45,814 nt of DNA from Paracoccaceae bacterium (lineage in GTDB: Bacteria > Pseudomonadota > Alphaproteobacteria > Rhodobacterales > Rhodobacteraceae): the NCBI GenBank assembly GCA_006226775.1, contig SBGD01000027.1:1-45814 (forward strand). Reading direction: 5' to 3'. Positions 1-9,468 of this stretch are shown here, in pieces (within the stretch, counting starts at the first letter, position 1; each line of letters opens with the position of its first letter). A program made the position numbers and the translations under genes. The notes under the pieces were generated by a model. That model did no database searches. It was given only the letters and a program-made list of their open reading frames with translations, and was not told the DNA's origin.

Positions 1-1622
1 AGGATCACGTCGGCGCGATGCGCGCCGCGGTCGCCATGGCTGCCCTGATAGATCACGAAGGGCCCCTCGGCGATGTCGATCTCGTCGGCGCCGAGGTTGA
101 GGATCACGTCGGTGTCGGCCAGCGCCTCCATGCCACCCTCGGTCACCGCGCCGATGTCCATCGCGCCGACGCGCGAGGCGGCGGTGTGCAGGACCAGGAA
201 CTTGCTCTCGGTATTGCTGGCAAACTGCATCGCCGCGCCCAGCACCGCGGCGCCATCGGCCTCGCGCAGGGCACCCTGGCCGATGATGACCAGCGTCTCG
301 CGGCCCAGCGCGTCGGAGTGATCGCCCTGAACCAGCTTGTCGAGCGCCGCGCGGTCGGTGCCGAGGTGGACATAGTCATAGGTCAGATCGACCGCCTCGC
401 CCACCAGCCCGACCTTGGCGCCATGGCTCCAGGCCTTGCGGATCCGCGCGTTCAGCACCGGTGCCTCGTCGCGCGGGTTGGTGCCGATCAGCATGATCGC
501 GCCGGCGGTGTCGATATCCTCGATCCGCGCGGTGCCGACATAGCCCGAGCGGTTGCCGATCGGCAGCTGCCCGCCATCGGTGCGGCACTCGACGCGACCG
601 CCCTGCCCCTCGACCAGCTGTTTGAGCGCATAGGCCGCCTCGACCGGCACCAGGTCGCCGACCAGCCCGGCAAGCCCGGTGGCGCCCTTGATCGCCTCGG
701 CGGCGCGGCCCAGCGCCTCGCCCCAGGTGGCGGGCCTGAGCTTGCCGTTCTCGCGGATGTAAGGCTTGTCCAGACGCTGGCGGCGCAGCCCGTCCCAGAC
801 GAAACGGGTCTTGTCGGAAATCCATTCCTCGTTCACGCCGTCATGGTTGCGCGGCAGGAAACGCATGACTTCGCGGCCCTTGGTATCCACCCGGATCGAG
901 GAGCCCAGCGCATCCATCACGTCGATGCTCTCGGTCTTGGTCAACTCCCATGGCCGGGCGGTGAAGGCATAGGGTTTCGACACCAGCGCGCCCACCGGGC
1001 AGAGATCGATGATATTGCCCTGAAGGTTGCTGTCCAGCGTCTCGCCCAGGTAGGCGGTGATCTCGCTGTCCTCGCCGCGGCCGATCTGGCCCATCTGGGT
1101 GATGCCCGCCACCTCGGTGGTGAAACGCACGCAGCGGGTGCAGGAGATGCAGCGGGTCATGTGGGTCTCGACCAGCGGGCCGAGGTCGAGGTCTTCGACC
1201 GCGCGCTTGGGCTCGCGGAAGCGGCTGAAATCGACGCCGTAAGCCATCGCCTGATCCTGCAGGTCGCATTCGCCGCCCTGATCGCAGATCGGGCAATCGA
1301 GCGGATGGTTGATCAGCAGGAACTCCATCACCCCCTCGCGGGCCTTCTTTACCATCGGCGAGTTGGTCTTGACCACCGGCGGCTGGCCTTCCGGCCCGGG
1401 GCGCAGGTCGCGCACCTGCATGGCGCAACTCGCGGCGGGTTTCGGCGGGCCGCCCACCACCTCGACAAGGCACATGCGGCAGTTGCCGGCAATCGACAGG
1501 CGTTCGTGGTAGCAAAAGCGCGGCACTTCGATCCCGGCCTCTTCGCAGGCCTGGATCAGGGTCATCGCCCCTTCCACCTCGATTTCCTTGCCGTCGATGA
1601 TGATCTTTTTCAGGTCGCTCAT
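1..1622 (-). CDS. nuoG: NADH-quinone oxidoreductase subunit G (partial, C-terminus cut by window edge)
   Basis: Large iron-sulfur subunit of the peripheral arm of respiratory complex I. It carries electrons from FMN toward quinone at the cytoplasmic side of the membrane. The ATG at 1622 opens a frame that stays open to position 1, about 540 residues of an expected ~670, so the C-terminus is missing. Visible ligands are Cys37, Cys48, Cys51 and Cys66 (the [2Fe-2S] ferredoxin-like pattern), then a His-Cys3 stretch around [14 protein letters not shown], then CISCTRC with a distal CPVGAL for the [4Fe-4S] domain. After about residue 220 comes the molybdopterin-oxidoreductase-like fold that is normal for NuoG. 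It is the last gene of the nuo cluster seen here, 5 bp after the preceding gene. Confidence 0.96.
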   Translation of the reverse strand, partial: MSDLKKIIIDGKEIEVEGAMTLIQACEEAGIEVPRFCYHERLSIAGNCRMCLVEVVGGPPKPAASCAMQVRDLRPGPEGQPPVVKTNSPMVKKAREGVMEFLLINHPLDCPICDQGGECDLQDQAMAYGVDFSRFREPKRAVEDLDLGPLVETHMTRCISCTRCVRFTTEVAGITQMGQIGRGEDSEITAYLGETLDSNLQGNIIDLCPVGALVSKPYAFTARPWELTKTESIDVMDALGSSIRVDTKGREVMRFLPRNHDGVNEEWISDKTRFVWDGLRRQRLDKPYIRENGKLRPATWGEALGRAAEAIKGATGLAGLVGDLVPVEAAYALKQLVEGQGGRVECRTDGGQLPIGNRSGYVGTARIEDIDTAGAIMLIGTNPRDEAPVLNARIRKAWSHGAKVGLVGEAVDLTYDYVHLGTDRAALDKLVQGDHSDALGRETLVIIGQGALREADGAAVLGAAMQFASNTESKFLVLHTAASRVGAMDIGAVTEGGMEALADTDVILNLGADEIDIAEGPFVIYQGSHGDRGAHRADVI

Positions 1623-1627
1623 GGTTC

Positions 1628-2023
1628 TCACTTCGCTCTCAGAAGGGCGCCGATCTGGCTGCCCTTCGCAATCTCGGTCCGTCCCAGCGCGCAATAGGTC
1701 TCGGGCTGGCCGGCCTTGACCCCGCCCGCCCGCATATAGGCCGAGGCCTCGGCCTCCAGCCGCTTGCGCTCGGCCTTGCTCTCGACGAAATCCTCGATCT
1801 CGGCCTCGCTGTAGCCCAGCTTGCGCGCCTGCTGCTGCAACGACCGGACAAAGGACCAGCCGGCGATCATCCGCGCCTCGATACTGGGGCAGACGATGCG
1901 GATCTGGTCGGCGATCATCACCGAGCGCAGCCCGTCGTTGATCGATTTGACCTGGGCCAGCGGCGGCAGGGCCAGCGCAGGGCCGGCAAGGACCAGCAGG
2001 GTGATCAAGGCCAGATGTCTCAT
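1628..2023 (-). CDS. Exported protein of the nuo operon, DUF5333-like
   Basis: A 131-residue protein with a clean N-terminal signal peptide ([18 protein letters not shown]) and no later membrane segment, so a periplasmic location is inferred. The mature part has two Cys residues (about 43 and 112) and a charged helical middle ([17 protein letters not shown]). I believe it matches the DUF5333 family found beside nuo genes in Rhodobacterales, but this is from memory. The start at 2023 is chosen because its ATG overlaps the previous stop (ATGA at 2020-2023). An in-frame ATG at 2032 would add only three residues. Function is unknown; placement between nuoF and nuoG suggests a link with complex I but does not prove it. 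Confidence 0.8.
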   Translation of the reverse strand: MRHLALITLLVLAGPALALPPLAQVKSINDGLRSVMIADQIRIVCPSIEARMIAGWSFVRSLQQQARKLGYSEAEIEDFVESKAERKRLEAEASAYMRAGGVKAGQPETYCALGRTEIAKGSQIGALLRAK

Positions 2024-2361
2024 TCCACGCATGTTCCCCTGACTTCGATGGTGTCGTTCACGACCGGCAGGCCCTCGGCCTTGGGATCGGTCTCCCAGGC
2101 GATCTCGGAGATGCCGAACCAGCGGATGCAGTACTTGGTGGCGTGATAGACCACGGCCTCGCGCGCGCCCGCCGGGCTACGCGACACCGGGCGCGCGGTC
2201 GAGACGAAGTTGCGCCGGTCGGCCTTGTCCACCGCCTTGGCCGCGCCGCGGAAGTAGACGTCGTCGAAATACACCCGGTTCTCGCGCCGCGTGCCGTCGA
2301 TCAGCGAGCTGCAGGCCGCAAGCGCCAGCGTGGCCGCGCAGAGAAGGATCTTCACCCGCAT
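2020..2361 (-). CDS. Small lipoprotein of unknown function inside nuo operon
   Basis: A 113-residue protein with a short lipoprotein signal: [20 protein letters not shown] gives the lipobox LAAC with Cys17 as the predicted acylated residue. The mature part is charged, with Cys residues near the middle and near the C-terminus (YCIRWFG; RGTCVE). The ATG at 2361 is chosen because an upstream in-frame extension would only shadow the neighbouring gene and would bury the signal sequence. The stop overlaps the next gene's ATG, so translational coupling is likely. I do not recognise the family. It is one of four exported or lipidated products encoded within the nuo cluster. Confidence 0.75.
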   Translation of the reverse strand: MRVKILLCAATLALAACSSLIDGTRRENRVYFDDVYFRGAAKAVDKADRRNFVSTARPVSRSPAGAREAVVYHATKYCIRWFGISEIAWETDPKAEGLPVVNDTIEVRGTCVE

Positions 2362-2365
2362 CCCG

Positions 2366-2701
2366 TCACCCCTCCACACAGAGGACTTCGAAGTCCGCCG
2401 CAGCACCGCGGAGGCCCGCGGAAACCGTGCCCAGCGCCGTGCCGTCGCCACAGGCCACCCGGTTGGCGAAATCGCCCGCCCGGGCCAGTTCGCCCCTGCC
2501 GATCGGCGCGCCGTCCAGCCGGGTGACGCTGACAAAGACCTGCCGCGCCGGGCGCGCGCCGCCGCCCGAGGATTTCAGCGCCACCGCAACGCTTTGCGTC
2601 ACCGCCCGGTAGGTCGCGCTCTTGTAGGTCGCGGCGGCCAGCGGCGCGGCCAGCAGCGCCAGGATCGCAAGGGTCGGGGCGAGGTGTGTCATCCTGCTCA
2701 T
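2366..2701 (-). CDS. Small exported protein of unknown function inside nuo operon
   Basis: A 111-residue protein with an N-terminal signal peptide ([21 protein letters not shown]) and a small mature domain of about 85 residues containing two Cys (VACGDG and EVLCVEG). The ATG at 2701 overlaps the nuoF stop (ATGA at 2698-2701). A second ATG at 2692 is an alternative start and gives a more compact signal peptide. It ends 4 bp before the following lipoprotein gene. No family is recognised. The paired Cys in a predicted periplasmic protein may form a disulfide, which is inference. Confidence 0.72.
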   Translation of the reverse strand: MSRMTHLAPTLAILALLAAPLAAATYKSATYRAVTQSVAVALKSSGGGARPARQVFVSVTRLDGAPIGRGELARAGDFANRVACGDGTALGTVSAGLRGAAADFEVLCVEG

Positions 2702-3996
2702 TCCGCCGCCATCGCGCCCATGCGGCCCGATTTCTGCGCCTTGATCCGGTCTTCGATCTCTTCTCGGAAGTTGTTGATCAGCCCCTGGATCGGCCAGGCC
2801 GCCGCATCGCCGAGCGCGCAGATGGTATGGCCCTCGACCTGCTTGCTGACGTCGAAGAGCATGTCGATCTCCTCGATCTCGGCCTCGCCCTTCACCAGCC
2901 GCTCCATCACCCGCATCATCCAGCCGGTGCCTTCACGGCAGGGCGTGCACTGGCCACAGCTTTCGTGCTTGTAAAAGGCCGAGAGCCGCCAGATCGCCTT
3001 GATGATGTCGGTCTGCTTGTCCATCACGATCACCGCCGCGGTGCCCAGGCCCGAGCCCAGCTCGCCGCGCAGGTAGTCGAAATCCATGACCGCGTCCTTC
3101 ATCTTCTCGCCGCGCACGCAAGGCACCGAGGATCCCCCCGGGATCACCGCCAGAAGATTGTCCCAGCCGCCGCGGATGCCGCCGCAATGTTTCTCGATCA
3201 GCTCCTGGAAGCCGATCGACATCGCCTCTTCGACGACGCAGGGATTCTCGACATGGCCCGAGATGGCAAAGAGCTTGGTGCCGGCATTGTTGGGCCTGCC
3301 GAACCCGGCAAACCACTCCGGCCCGCGGCGCAGGATGGTGGGCACCACGGCAATGCTCTCGACGTTGTTCACGGTGGTCGGACAGCCGTAGAGCCCCGAC
3401 CCGGCGGGGAACGGCGGCTTCATCCGCGGCATGCCCTTCTTGCCCTCGAGGCTTTCGATCAGCGCGGTTTCCTCGCCGCAGATATAGGCCCCGGCGCCAT
3501 GGGTCAGGTAGAGGTCGAAATCATAGCCCGAGCCGCAGGCGTTCCTGCCGATCAGCCCGGCGTCATAGGCCTCGTCGATGGCGATCTGCAGCGCCTCGCG
3601 CTCGCGGATGTATTCGCCGCGGATGTAGATGTAACAGGCATGGGCATTCATCGCGAAGGACGCGATCAGGCAGCCTTCGACCAGCGTATGCGGGTCGTGG
3701 CGCATGATCTCGCGGTCCTTGCAGGTGCCAGGCTCGGATTCGTCGGCGTTCACGACCAGATAGGCCGGCCGCCCGTCGCTTTCCTTGGGCATGAAGGACC
3801 ACTTCAGCCCGGTCGGGAAACCCGCGCCGCCGCGCCCGCGCAGCCCGCTGGCCTTCATCTGGTCGACGATCCAGTCGCGGCCCTTGTCGAGGATCGACGC
3901 GGTGCCATCCCAATGGCCGCGCTTTTTCGCGCCGTCCAGCGTCCGGTCGTGCATCCCGTAGAGGTTGGTGAAGATGCGGTCCTGATCCTGCAGCAT
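2698..3996 (-). CDS. nuoF: NADH-quinone oxidoreductase subunit F
   Basis: NADH- and FMN-binding subunit of complex I that oxidises NADH and passes electrons to the Fe-S chain. It is 432 residues, the usual size. The Gly-rich nucleotide-binding segment [13 protein letters not shown] lies near residues 54-66. The acidic ADES segment follows, and the [4Fe-4S] motif [10 protein letters not shown] plus a distal HTICALGD Cys sits in the C-terminal quarter. The ATG at 3996 ([14 protein letters not shown]) is the conserved beginning of the family; the 36 codons upstream in frame have no such similarity. Its stop overlaps the start of the next gene. Confidence 0.98.
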   Translation of the reverse strand: MLQDQDRIFTNLYGMHDRTLDGAKKRGHWDGTASILDKGRDWIVDQMKASGLRGRGGAGFPTGLKWSFMPKESDGRPAYLVVNADESEPGTCKDREIMRHDPHTLVEGCLIASFAMNAHACYIYIRGEYIREREALQIAIDEAYDAGLIGRNACGSGYDFDLYLTHGAGAYICGEETALIESLEGKKGMPRMKPPFPAGSGLYGCPTTVNNVESIAVVPTILRRGPEWFAGFGRPNNAGTKLFAISGHVENPCVVEEAMSIGFQELIEKHCGGIRGGWDNLLAVIPGGSSVPCVRGEKMKDAVMDFDYLRGELGSGLGTAAVIVMDKQTDIIKAIWRLSAFYKHESCGQCTPCREGTGWMMRVMERLVKGEAEIEEIDMLFDVSKQVEGHTICALGDAAAWPIQGLINNFREEIEDRIKAQKSGRMGAMAAE

Positions 3997-4012
3997 GTTG
4001 GATGCCACCCTT

Positions 4013-4231
4013 TTACTTGTCCTGACGCTTGCGCCAGATCTGATAGATATTGACGAACGCCCAGAGGAACGCCGCCAGGGCCAGAAGATCGACCAGGAGC
4101 GCATAGCGCCCGGGAAGACCGATCCTCGGTCCGATGAACTGGGCCGCGAGCCAGATCAGCATCGTTCCGGCAATGACCAGCGCGGTGAGGCGCCCCTGCC
4201 GTGCGATCTGATGTTCCGTCTCCTGTCCCAT
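4013..4231 (-). CDS. Two-helix small membrane protein, DUF5337-like
   Basis: A 72-residue protein beginning [15 protein letters not shown] at the ATG at 4231. Two hydrophobic helices are visible: about residues 16-35 ([20 protein letters not shown]) and about residues 44-64. The C-terminus is basic (WRKRQDK), which would place it in the cytoplasm. I believe it belongs to DUF5337, a small Rhodobacterales family adjacent to nuo genes, from memory. It lies 16 bp upstream of nuoF and is transcribed with it. Function is unknown; a membrane-arm accessory or assembly role is only a guess from position. Confidence 0.8.
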   Translation of the reverse strand: MGQETEHQIARQGRLTALVIAGTMLIWLAAQFIGPRIGLPGRYALLVDLLALAAFLWAFVNIYQIWRKRQDK

Positions 4232-4248
4232 CTTGTCTTTCGTCTCCG

Positions 4249-4689
4249 TCAGGCCGTGTCGGGCCGATAGCTCCAGCGGCCCTTGCGCGCCGCCAGTTCC
4301 GCCTCGCCCGCCAGCGGGGTCGTCGGTTTGATCACCGGCTTGATCACCGGCTTGATTACCGGCGCCGCCCTTGCCTCGGGCTGCGGCGCGCGCAGGTCCG
4401 CCGGGTCGGGCTGCGGCGTCGGCGCCATGGCGGCGGCGGCGGGGGACGCGGCGGCACTGGCGCGCGCGGCGGCGGCGGTGCTGCTGACCGGGCCATCCGC
4501 GGCCGATTGCCTGCAGACCAGGCGGACCAGAAGCGTGCCGGAGCCGGCAAGGATCGCCAGTGCCAGCAGCAGCGCGGCCACCAGGCCGAACCCGGCGACA
4601 TAGTTCAGCACGACAAACAGCACACCCCCGGCAAAGGCGGCGCCCTGCCAGCATTTCCGGCGGCATCCGGTGTCTGACTTGTCACTCAT
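4249..4689 (-). CDS. Membrane-anchored Ala/Pro-rich protein sharing a C-terminal motif with NuoE
   Basis: A 146-residue protein starting at the ATG at 4689 (MSDKSDTG). Residues 15-55 are strongly hydrophobic and probably form two membrane helices. Residues 65-110 are a low-complexity Ala/Pro linker, then a three-fold VIKP repeat (12-bp DNA repeat at 4325-4360). The last 24 residues contain TPLAGEAELAARKGRWSY. Nearly the same sequence, [18 protein letters not shown], lies in the C-terminal extension of NuoE encoded by the adjacent gene. That suggests a shared docking or interaction element. No known family is recognised. It sits between nuoE and nuoF, with gaps of 26 and 17 bp. Confidence 0.75.
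   Translation of the reverse strand: MSDKSDTGCRRKCWQGAAFAGGVLFVVLNYVAGFGLVAALLLALAILAGSGTLLVRLVCRQSAADGPVSSTAAAARASAAASPAAAAMAPTPQPDPADLRAPQPEARAAPVIKPVIKPVIKPTTPLAGEAELAARKGRWSYRPDTA
4325..4360 (-). repeat. 12-bp tandem repeat (three copies) inside coding sequence
   Basis: Three head-to-tail copies of a 12-bp unit (plus strand GGCTTGATCACC, one base change in each outer copy) encode the VIKPVIKPVIKP segment of the 146-residue membrane protein. The period is a multiple of three, so the reading frame is preserved if copy number changes. Confidence 0.85.
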
Positions 4690-4715
4690 GCTGCGCTCTC
4701 CGTTGCGTCGCGATT

Positions 4716-6020
4716 TCAGTCGGTCTCCGAAGTGCCGGTGCGCGCCGAGAACTCGGTCTCGCCGCCCTCGGCCAGTATCCTGGCTTGCGCCACCCATTCG
4801 TCGCGGGTCACCCGGCCCTTGAAGCCTTCGAGGTTGTGGTCGACCCAGGCGACCTCGGCCTCGGTCCAGGCGGCGATCTGGTCGAAATGGTAAAAGCCCA
4901 GCGCGTTGCAGAGCTGTTCCAGCTTCGGCCCGATGCCCTTGATCTTCTTCAGGTCGTCCGCCGTGCCGTCCCGCGGCGCGTCGAGCGTCTGCGGTTTGGC
5001 GCCTTGCTCGGGCGTGGCGGCAGCCCCCTCATCCGCCGTTGCCGGCGTCTTCGGGGCGGTTGCGGTGCTGGCCGGCTCGTAGCGCCAGTTGCCCCTGCGC
5101 GCAGCGAGGTCGGCCTCACCCGCCAGCGGGGTGCTGGGCTTCATGGCAAAGGGCGCGCGCTCGGGCGAGGGTTCGGCCTCGGGGCGCCCCTTGGAGGTGG
5201 CCCGGGATTCGCGGTTGTCGATGCCGGTCTCGTCGGCGGGCACATCCCTGGTCGGGCGCGGCTCTTTCGCCTTGACCCTGACGGCGCTGGCCGGGGCGTC
5301 GCCGTGGTTGGCCCCCTGCTGCCAGGGCGCGCGCAATTCGGCCTCGCTGCCGTCGATGCGGCGGATGGTATCGCCCAGGTCGGTGGCAAGCTGCACCGAG
5401 GCATTGTAGCGGGGCCGGTCGTCCACGCCTTCGGCCAGGCTGGTCAGCCCGCTCCTGGGCTCGGAGGTATAGCGCCCGTTCTGCGGACCGGGCACCGGCA
5501 CCTTGCCGGCGGCCAGCTCGTCGATGATCTCGGCCAGCCGCTCGGCGGTCAGATCCTCGTAGTAATCCTTGCCGATCTGCGCCATCGGCGCATTGGCGCA
5601 GGCCCCGAGGCATTCGACCTCTTCCCAGGACAGCTTGCCATCGGCCGACAACTCATGCGGCTTGGGCGCGATCTTGTCGCGGCAGACGCCGATCAGGTCC
5701 TCGGCGCCGCAGATCATGCAGGAGGTGGTGCCGCAAATCTGGATATTGGCCACCGATCCCACCGGCTGGAGCTGGAACATGAAATAGAACGAGGCCACCT
5801 CCAGCACCCGGATATGCGCCATGCCCAGCATGTCGGCGACATATTCGATCGCCGGCCGGCTGAGCCAGCCCTCCTGTTCCTGCGCCCGCCACAGGATCGG
5901 GATCACGGCGCTGGCCTGGCGGCCCTCGGGGTACTTGGTGACCTGTGCTTCCGCCCAGGCAAGGTTGGCCTCGGTAAAGGCAAAGGTATCGGGCTGGTCG
6001 TGGTAGAGACGACGGAGCAT
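4716..6020 (-). CDS. nuoE: NADH-quinone oxidoreductase subunit E with long C-terminal extension
   Basis: Small [2Fe-2S] subunit of the NADH module of complex I. The conserved thioredoxin-like domain covers about residues 1-180, with ligands Cys96 and Cys101 (CGTTSC) and Cys137 and Cys141 (CLGAC). The protein is 434 residues, about twice a minimal NuoE. Residues 180-350 are polar and low in complexity and contain the [18 protein letters not shown] motif (about 297-314) also found in the neighbouring 146-residue protein. Residues 355-425 form a helix-hairpin-helix-like domain with [19 protein letters not shown]. The ATG at 6020 is the family start; its first bases overlap the preceding stop (TGATG). 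Confidence 0.96.
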   Translation of the reverse strand: MLRRLYHDQPDTFAFTEANLAWAEAQVTKYPEGRQASAVIPILWRAQEQEGWLSRPAIEYVADMLGMAHIRVLEVASFYFMFQLQPVGSVANIQICGTTSCMICGAEDLIGVCRDKIAPKPHELSADGKLSWEEVECLGACANAPMAQIGKDYYEDLTAERLAEIIDELAAGKVPVPGPQNGRYTSEPRSGLTSLAEGVDDRPRYNASVQLATDLGDTIRRIDGSEAELRAPWQQGANHGDAPASAVRVKAKEPRPTRDVPADETGIDNRESRATSKGRPEAEPSPERAPFAMKPSTPLAGEADLAARRGNWRYEPASTATAPKTPATADEGAAATPEQGAKPQTLDAPRDGTADDLKKIKGIGPKLEQLCNALGFYHFDQIAAWTEAEVAWVDHNLEGFKGRVTRDEWVAQARILAEGGETEFSARTGTSETD

Positions 6021-6556
6021 CAGGATTTCCCCTCGGCAACCAGGCGGCAGCCGGTAAAGACCGAATACTGCGCACCCATGAATTCGCTTAACTTGTTGAA
6101 CACCGCGGCATTTTCCTTGTTGTCGTCGGCCAGCGTCGCCGGGTTCATGTCCATAAGGCGCTTGGACAGTCCGCGCAACTGCTGCGCCAGGTAGGAGCGG
6201 TACTTGTCGAGTCCGCCCAGCACCTGGGCCTTGGTCAGCCCGGCCTCGAGCCCGTCGAGCAGCGGCACGATATCGCGCTTGATCCGCGCCAGCACCTCGG
6301 GGCTCTTGACCCGGACCTTCGGCGGCCACTCCGCCTCTGACGCCATGCCCGGCACCGTGTGGCGCAGCGCCCCGTCGATCCGCGCGGCGGTGTCGAAATT
6401 CTCGAAACAGATGTCGAGCTTGCGCTCAAGGAAACGCGTCGCCTCGCCCTCGACATAGGAGGTCCGGGCATAGAAGGCCTGCACCGCGACAAAGGTCGCC
6501 GCGAGAAAGGTCGAGGCCGCCAGCACGAAGGTCGAAGGATCGCCCGCGATCTTCAT
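6020..6556 (-). CDS. Single-helix membrane-anchored protein of unknown function in nuo operon
   Basis: A 178-residue protein starting [10 protein letters not shown] at 6556, with one hydrophobic helix near residues 8-29 ([21 protein letters not shown]). A long, mainly helical soluble domain follows, probably periplasmic, rich in charged residues and carrying two Cys (DICFEN and TGCRL). An in-frame ATG at 6607 would overlap the previous gene and lacks a clear ribosome binding site, so 6556 is preferred. Its stop overlaps the nuoE ATG (TGATG). No family is recognised. Confidence 0.72.
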   Translation of the reverse strand: MKIAGDPSTFVLAASTFLAATFVAVQAFYARTSYVEGEATRFLERKLDICFENFDTAARIDGALRHTVPGMASEAEWPPKVRVKSPEVLARIKRDIVPLLDGLEAGLTKAQVLGGLDKYRSYLAQQLRGLSKRLMDMNPATLADDNKENAAVFNKLSEFMGAQYSVFTGCRLVAEGKS

Positions 6557-6596
6557 GACAGGGCCACCCGCCCGGGATATGCGCCGCGCGCAAGGC

Positions 6597-6893
6597 TCAT
6601 GCGGCACAGGCCCCCGTGATCAGGCGCACGCCGCCGGTTTCCAGCCGCACCGCCTGTTCGCGGGCCAGGCGCTGCTGGGTGATGGTCAGCACGTCTTCGC
6701 GGGTCATGCCCGACTGGAACTCGACCGCGCCGTAATCGGCCTCGCTCACCAGCTCGCAGCCGATGGAATGGACCGCGGCCTCGTAGGCGGCAATGTCGAG
6801 CGGCGCGCCGCGCGCGCCGGCGACCGGCGCCTCCATGCAGCCCGCAAGGGCGCCGAGGGCGGCCAGACCGGTGACAAGGCGCAAGGTGTTCAT
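6597..6893 (-). CDS. Small lipoprotein of unknown function between nuoD and nuoE
   Basis: A 98-residue lipoprotein: [19 protein letters not shown] gives the lipobox LAGC with Cys19 predicted to be lipidated. The mature domain has two further Cys (IGCELV and TGACAA at the C-terminus) that could form a disulfide. Its ATG overlaps the nuoD stop (ATGA at 6890-6893), so translation is probably coupled to nuoD. No family is recognised. Confidence 0.75.
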   Translation of the reverse strand: MNTLRLVTGLAALGALAGCMEAPVAGARGAPLDIAAYEAAVHSIGCELVSEADYGAVEFQSGMTREDVLTITQQRLAREQAVRLETGGVRLITGACAA

Positions 6894-8122
6894 CGGTCGA
6901 TCTCCCCAAAAACGATATCCATGGTGCCGATGATCGCCGCGACATCGGCCAGCTGGTGCCCGCCCGCCACGTAGTCCATCGCCTGAAGGTGCGGAAAGCC
7001 CGGCGCGCGCAGCTTGGCGCGATAGGGCTTGTTGGTACCGTCGGCCACCAGGTAGACGCCGAATTCGCCCTTGGGCGCCTCGACCGCGACATAGACCTCG
7101 CCGGCGGGGACGTGAAAGCCCTCGGTATAGAGCTTGAAGTGATGGATCAGCGCTTCCATCGAGGTCTTCATCTCGGCGCGCGGCGGCGGGGTCAGCTTGC
7201 CGCGGGCGAGGATGTCGCCCTGCCCTTCGGGCGCGCGCAGCTTCTCGATCGCCTGGTGGATGATCTTCAGCGACTGGCGCATCTCTTCCATCCGCACGAG
7301 GTAACGGTCGAAGCAGTCGCCGTTCTTGCCCACGGGGATCTGGAACTCGAACTCGTCATAGCACTCGTAGGGCTGCGCCCGGCGCAGGTCCCAGGCCAGG
7401 CCCGAGCCGCGCACCATCACGCCGGAAAACGCCCAGTTCTGGATGTCTTCCTCGGTGATGATTCCGATATCGGCATTGCGCTGCTTGAAGACGCGGTTCT
7501 CGGTCAGAAGCTCGTCGATGTCCTTGATCACCCGGGGGAAATCATGCGCCCATTCCTCGATGTCGTCGAGCAGGTCCGGCGGCAGGTCCTGGTGCACCCC
7601 GCCGGGGCGGAAATAGGCGGCGTGCAGCCGCGCACCGCAGGCCCGCTCGTAGAACACCATCAGCTTCTCGCGTTCCTCGAAGCCCCAGAGCGGCGGGGTC
7701 AGCGCGCCCACGTCCATCGCCTGGGTGGTGATGTTGAGCAGGTGGTTGAGGATGCGGCCGATCTCGGAATAGAGCACCCGGATCAGCGAGGCGCGGCGCG
7801 GCACCTCGACCTTGCAGAGCTTCTCGATGGCCAGGCACCAGGCGTGCTCCTGGTTCATCGGCGCCACGTAGTCGAGCCGGTCGAAATAAGGCAGGTTCTG
7901 CAGGTAGGTGCGGCTTTCCATCAGCTTCTCGGTGCCCCGGTGCAGCAGGCCGATATGCGGGTCGCAGCGTTCCACCACCTCGCCGTCAAGCTCGAGCACC
8001 AGCCGAAGAACCCCGTGCGCCGCAGGGTGTTGCGGGCCGAAGTTGATGTTGAAGTTGCGAATCTTCTGTTCGCCCGCCAGCGCGTCGGTGCTGCCGTCGT
8101 TGAATTTCGAGCCGTCCATCAT
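6890..8122 (-). CDS. nuoD: NADH-quinone oxidoreductase subunit D
   Basis: The 49-kDa-type subunit of complex I, which with NuoB forms the quinone-reduction chamber at the junction with the membrane arm. It is 410 residues, a normal length. Recognisable blocks include [25 protein letters not shown], the [11 protein letters not shown] segment, SGVMVRGSG and the C-terminal DIVFGEIDR. The first ATG at 8122 is chosen over the adjacent ATG at 8119: a GGAG lies 8 bases upstream and its bases overlap the stop of the 57-residue gene (TGATG). NuoC is a separate gene here, not fused. Confidence 0.98.
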   Translation of the reverse strand: MMDGSKFNDGSTDALAGEQKIRNFNINFGPQHPAAHGVLRLVLELDGEVVERCDPHIGLLHRGTEKLMESRTYLQNLPYFDRLDYVAPMNQEHAWCLAIEKLCKVEVPRRASLIRVLYSEIGRILNHLLNITTQAMDVGALTPPLWGFEEREKLMVFYERACGARLHAAYFRPGGVHQDLPPDLLDDIEEWAHDFPRVIKDIDELLTENRVFKQRNADIGIITEEDIQNWAFSGVMVRGSGLAWDLRRAQPYECYDEFEFQIPVGKNGDCFDRYLVRMEEMRQSLKIIHQAIEKLRAPEGQGDILARGKLTPPPRAEMKTSMEALIHHFKLYTEGFHVPAGEVYVAVEAPKGEFGVYLVADGTNKPYRAKLRAPGFPHLQAMDYVAGGHQLADVAAIIGTMDIVFGEIDR

Positions 8123-8295
8123 CACCGCTTCTCCAGTTCCTGAAGCTTCATCGCCATCCACCACAGAAGCGCCAGCGCGCCGAAGGGGATGAGGCAGGCC
8201 GCGGCCCAGTGTTTCGCGATGCCGAAGTGCGGCAGCAGCTTGAGCATCGGGATGATCGACAGCGCGGTTATGATCAGCCACCAGAGGAATTCCAT
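8122..8295 (-). CDS. 57-residue two-helix membrane protein between nuoC and nuoD
   Basis: An unrecognised small gene. The ATG at 8295 overlaps the nuoC stop (TGATG) and is preceded by AGGAG with an 8-base spacer. The stop overlaps the nuoD ATG in the same way. The product begins [15 protein letters not shown] and has two hydrophobic helices: about residues 3-20, and about residues 30-46 ([17 protein letters not shown]). It ends in a charged tail MKLQELEKR. Perfect nesting between two coupled nuo genes and a strong ribosome binding site make it very likely translated. Function is unknown; it may be a complex I accessory membrane peptide. Confidence 0.85.
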   Translation of the reverse strand: MEFLWWLIITALSIIPMLKLLPHFGIAKHWAAACLIPFGALALLWWMAMKLQELEKR

Positions 8296-8924
8296 CACTT
8301 GGACTCCTTGCTCACATGGCCGTCCGGCGCGGTCTTCTCGTCGCCCGGCAGGATGTATTCCGCGCCCTCCCAGGGGGACATGAAATCGAACTGCCGGTAT
8401 TCCTGCACCAGGTTCACCGGCTCGTAGACCACCCGTTTCTTGGCCTCGTCATAGCGCACCTCGGTATAGCCGGTGGTCGGGAAATCCTTGCGCAGCGGAT
8501 AGCCGCGGAAGCCATAGTCGGTGAGGATGCGGCGCAGGTCCGGATGGCCCGAGAACAGGATGCCGAACATATCGAAGACCTCGCGCTCGAACCAGTTGGC
8601 CGAGGGGTGGATGCCGGTGATCGAGGGCACCATGTCCTCTTCGCGCACGCCCAGCCGCAGGCGGATGCGGTGGTTCTGGTACATCGACAGGAAGTGATAG
8701 ACCACGTCGAAGCGCTTTTGCCGCGCGGGGTAATCGACGGCGGTGATGTCGATCAGGGTCGAGAACTGGCAATTGGGGTCGTTGCGCAGGAATTCGACCA
8801 GCCCGGTCAGATAGGCCGGCGCGACCTCGAGGTTCAGCTCGCCATGGTCGACCGACCACGACAGGATGCAATCGGGACGCTTGAGTTCGATATGGCTGCC
8901 AAGCTCGTTCAGTGCTGCGGTCAT
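8295..8924 (-). CDS. nuoC: NADH-quinone oxidoreductase subunit C
   Basis: The 30-kDa-type subunit of the complex I connecting module, which packs against NuoB and NuoD. At 209 residues it is the standard stand-alone form. Typical blocks are [24 protein letters not shown] and the signature [12 protein letters not shown] followed by [23 protein letters not shown]. It starts 10 bp after the nuoB stop. Its own stop overlaps the start of the 57-residue gene. Confidence 0.98.
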   Translation of the reverse strand: MTAALNELGSHIELKRPDCILSWSVDHGELNLEVAPAYLTGLVEFLRNDPNCQFSTLIDITAVDYPARQKRFDVVYHFLSMYQNHRIRLRLGVREEDMVPSITGIHPSANWFEREVFDMFGILFSGHPDLRRILTDYGFRGYPLRKDFPTTGYTEVRYDEAKKRVVYEPVNLVQEYRQFDFMSPWEGAEYILPGDEKTAPDGHVSKESK

Positions 8925-8934
8925 GATGCGCCCC

Positions 8935-9468
8935 CTACCTGACGATCGTGCCGGTACGGCGGATCTTGCGTTGCAACTGCATCAGCCCGTAGAGCAGCGC
9001 CTCGGCGGTCGGCGGGCAGCCGGGCACGTAGATGTCGACCGGCACGATCCGGTCGCAGCCGCGCACCACGGAATAGCTGTAGTGATAATAGCCGCCGCCA
9101 TTGGCGCATGAGCCCATCGAGATCACGTAACGCGGCTCGGGCATCTGGTCGTAGACCTTGCGCAGGGCCGGGGCCATCTTGTTGGTCAGCGTGCCGGCGA
9201 CGATCATCACGTCAGACTGGCGCGGGGACGCGCGCGGCGCGATGCCGAAGCGCTCGGCATCGTAGCGCGGCATCGAGGTATGCATCATCTCGACCGCGCA
9301 GCAGGCGAGACCGAAGGTCATCCAGTGCAAGCTGCCGGTGCGCGCCCAGTTGATGATGTCCTCGGTCGAGGTCAGCAGGAAGCCCTTGTCCTGCAACTCG
9401 GCGTTGAGCGCCTGGGTCGCGTGTTCTTGGTCAATACCGGCGGTATTGGCTGCGGTGCTTACTGCCAT
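8935..9468 (-). CDS. nuoB: NADH-quinone oxidoreductase subunit B
   Basis: Carries the terminal [4Fe-4S] cluster N2 that reduces quinone. It is 177 residues starting [11 protein letters not shown] at 9468. The unusual tandem-cysteine motif is visible ([10 protein letters not shown]), with the other ligands in GSCANGGG and [13 protein letters not shown]. The upstream in-frame extension only shadows nuoA. The first 10 bases overlap the nuoA 3' end, indicating coupling. Confidence 0.98.
   Translation of the reverse strand: MAVSTAANTAGIDQEHATQALNAELQDKGFLLTSTEDIINWARTGSLHWMTFGLACCAVEMMHTSMPRYDAERFGIAPRASPRQSDVMIVAGTLTNKMAPALRKVYDQMPEPRYVISMGSCANGGGYYHYSYSVVRGCDRIVPVDIYVPGCPPTAEALLYGLMQLQRKIRRTGTIVR

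Noticed and set aside
18-1697. Long plus-strand ORF (559 codons) opposite nuoG
   Set aside because: It mirrors nuoG in a high-GC genome where the antisense frame often stays open; the translation is Ala/His/Arg-rich without any domain, and NuoG has all its iron-sulfur ligands on the other strand.
4716-6020. Frameshift fusion joining NuoE to an unrelated gene
   Set aside because: The reading frame is continuous, the linker is low complexity as expected between domains, and the shared TPLAGEA motif with the neighbour argues that the extension is native.
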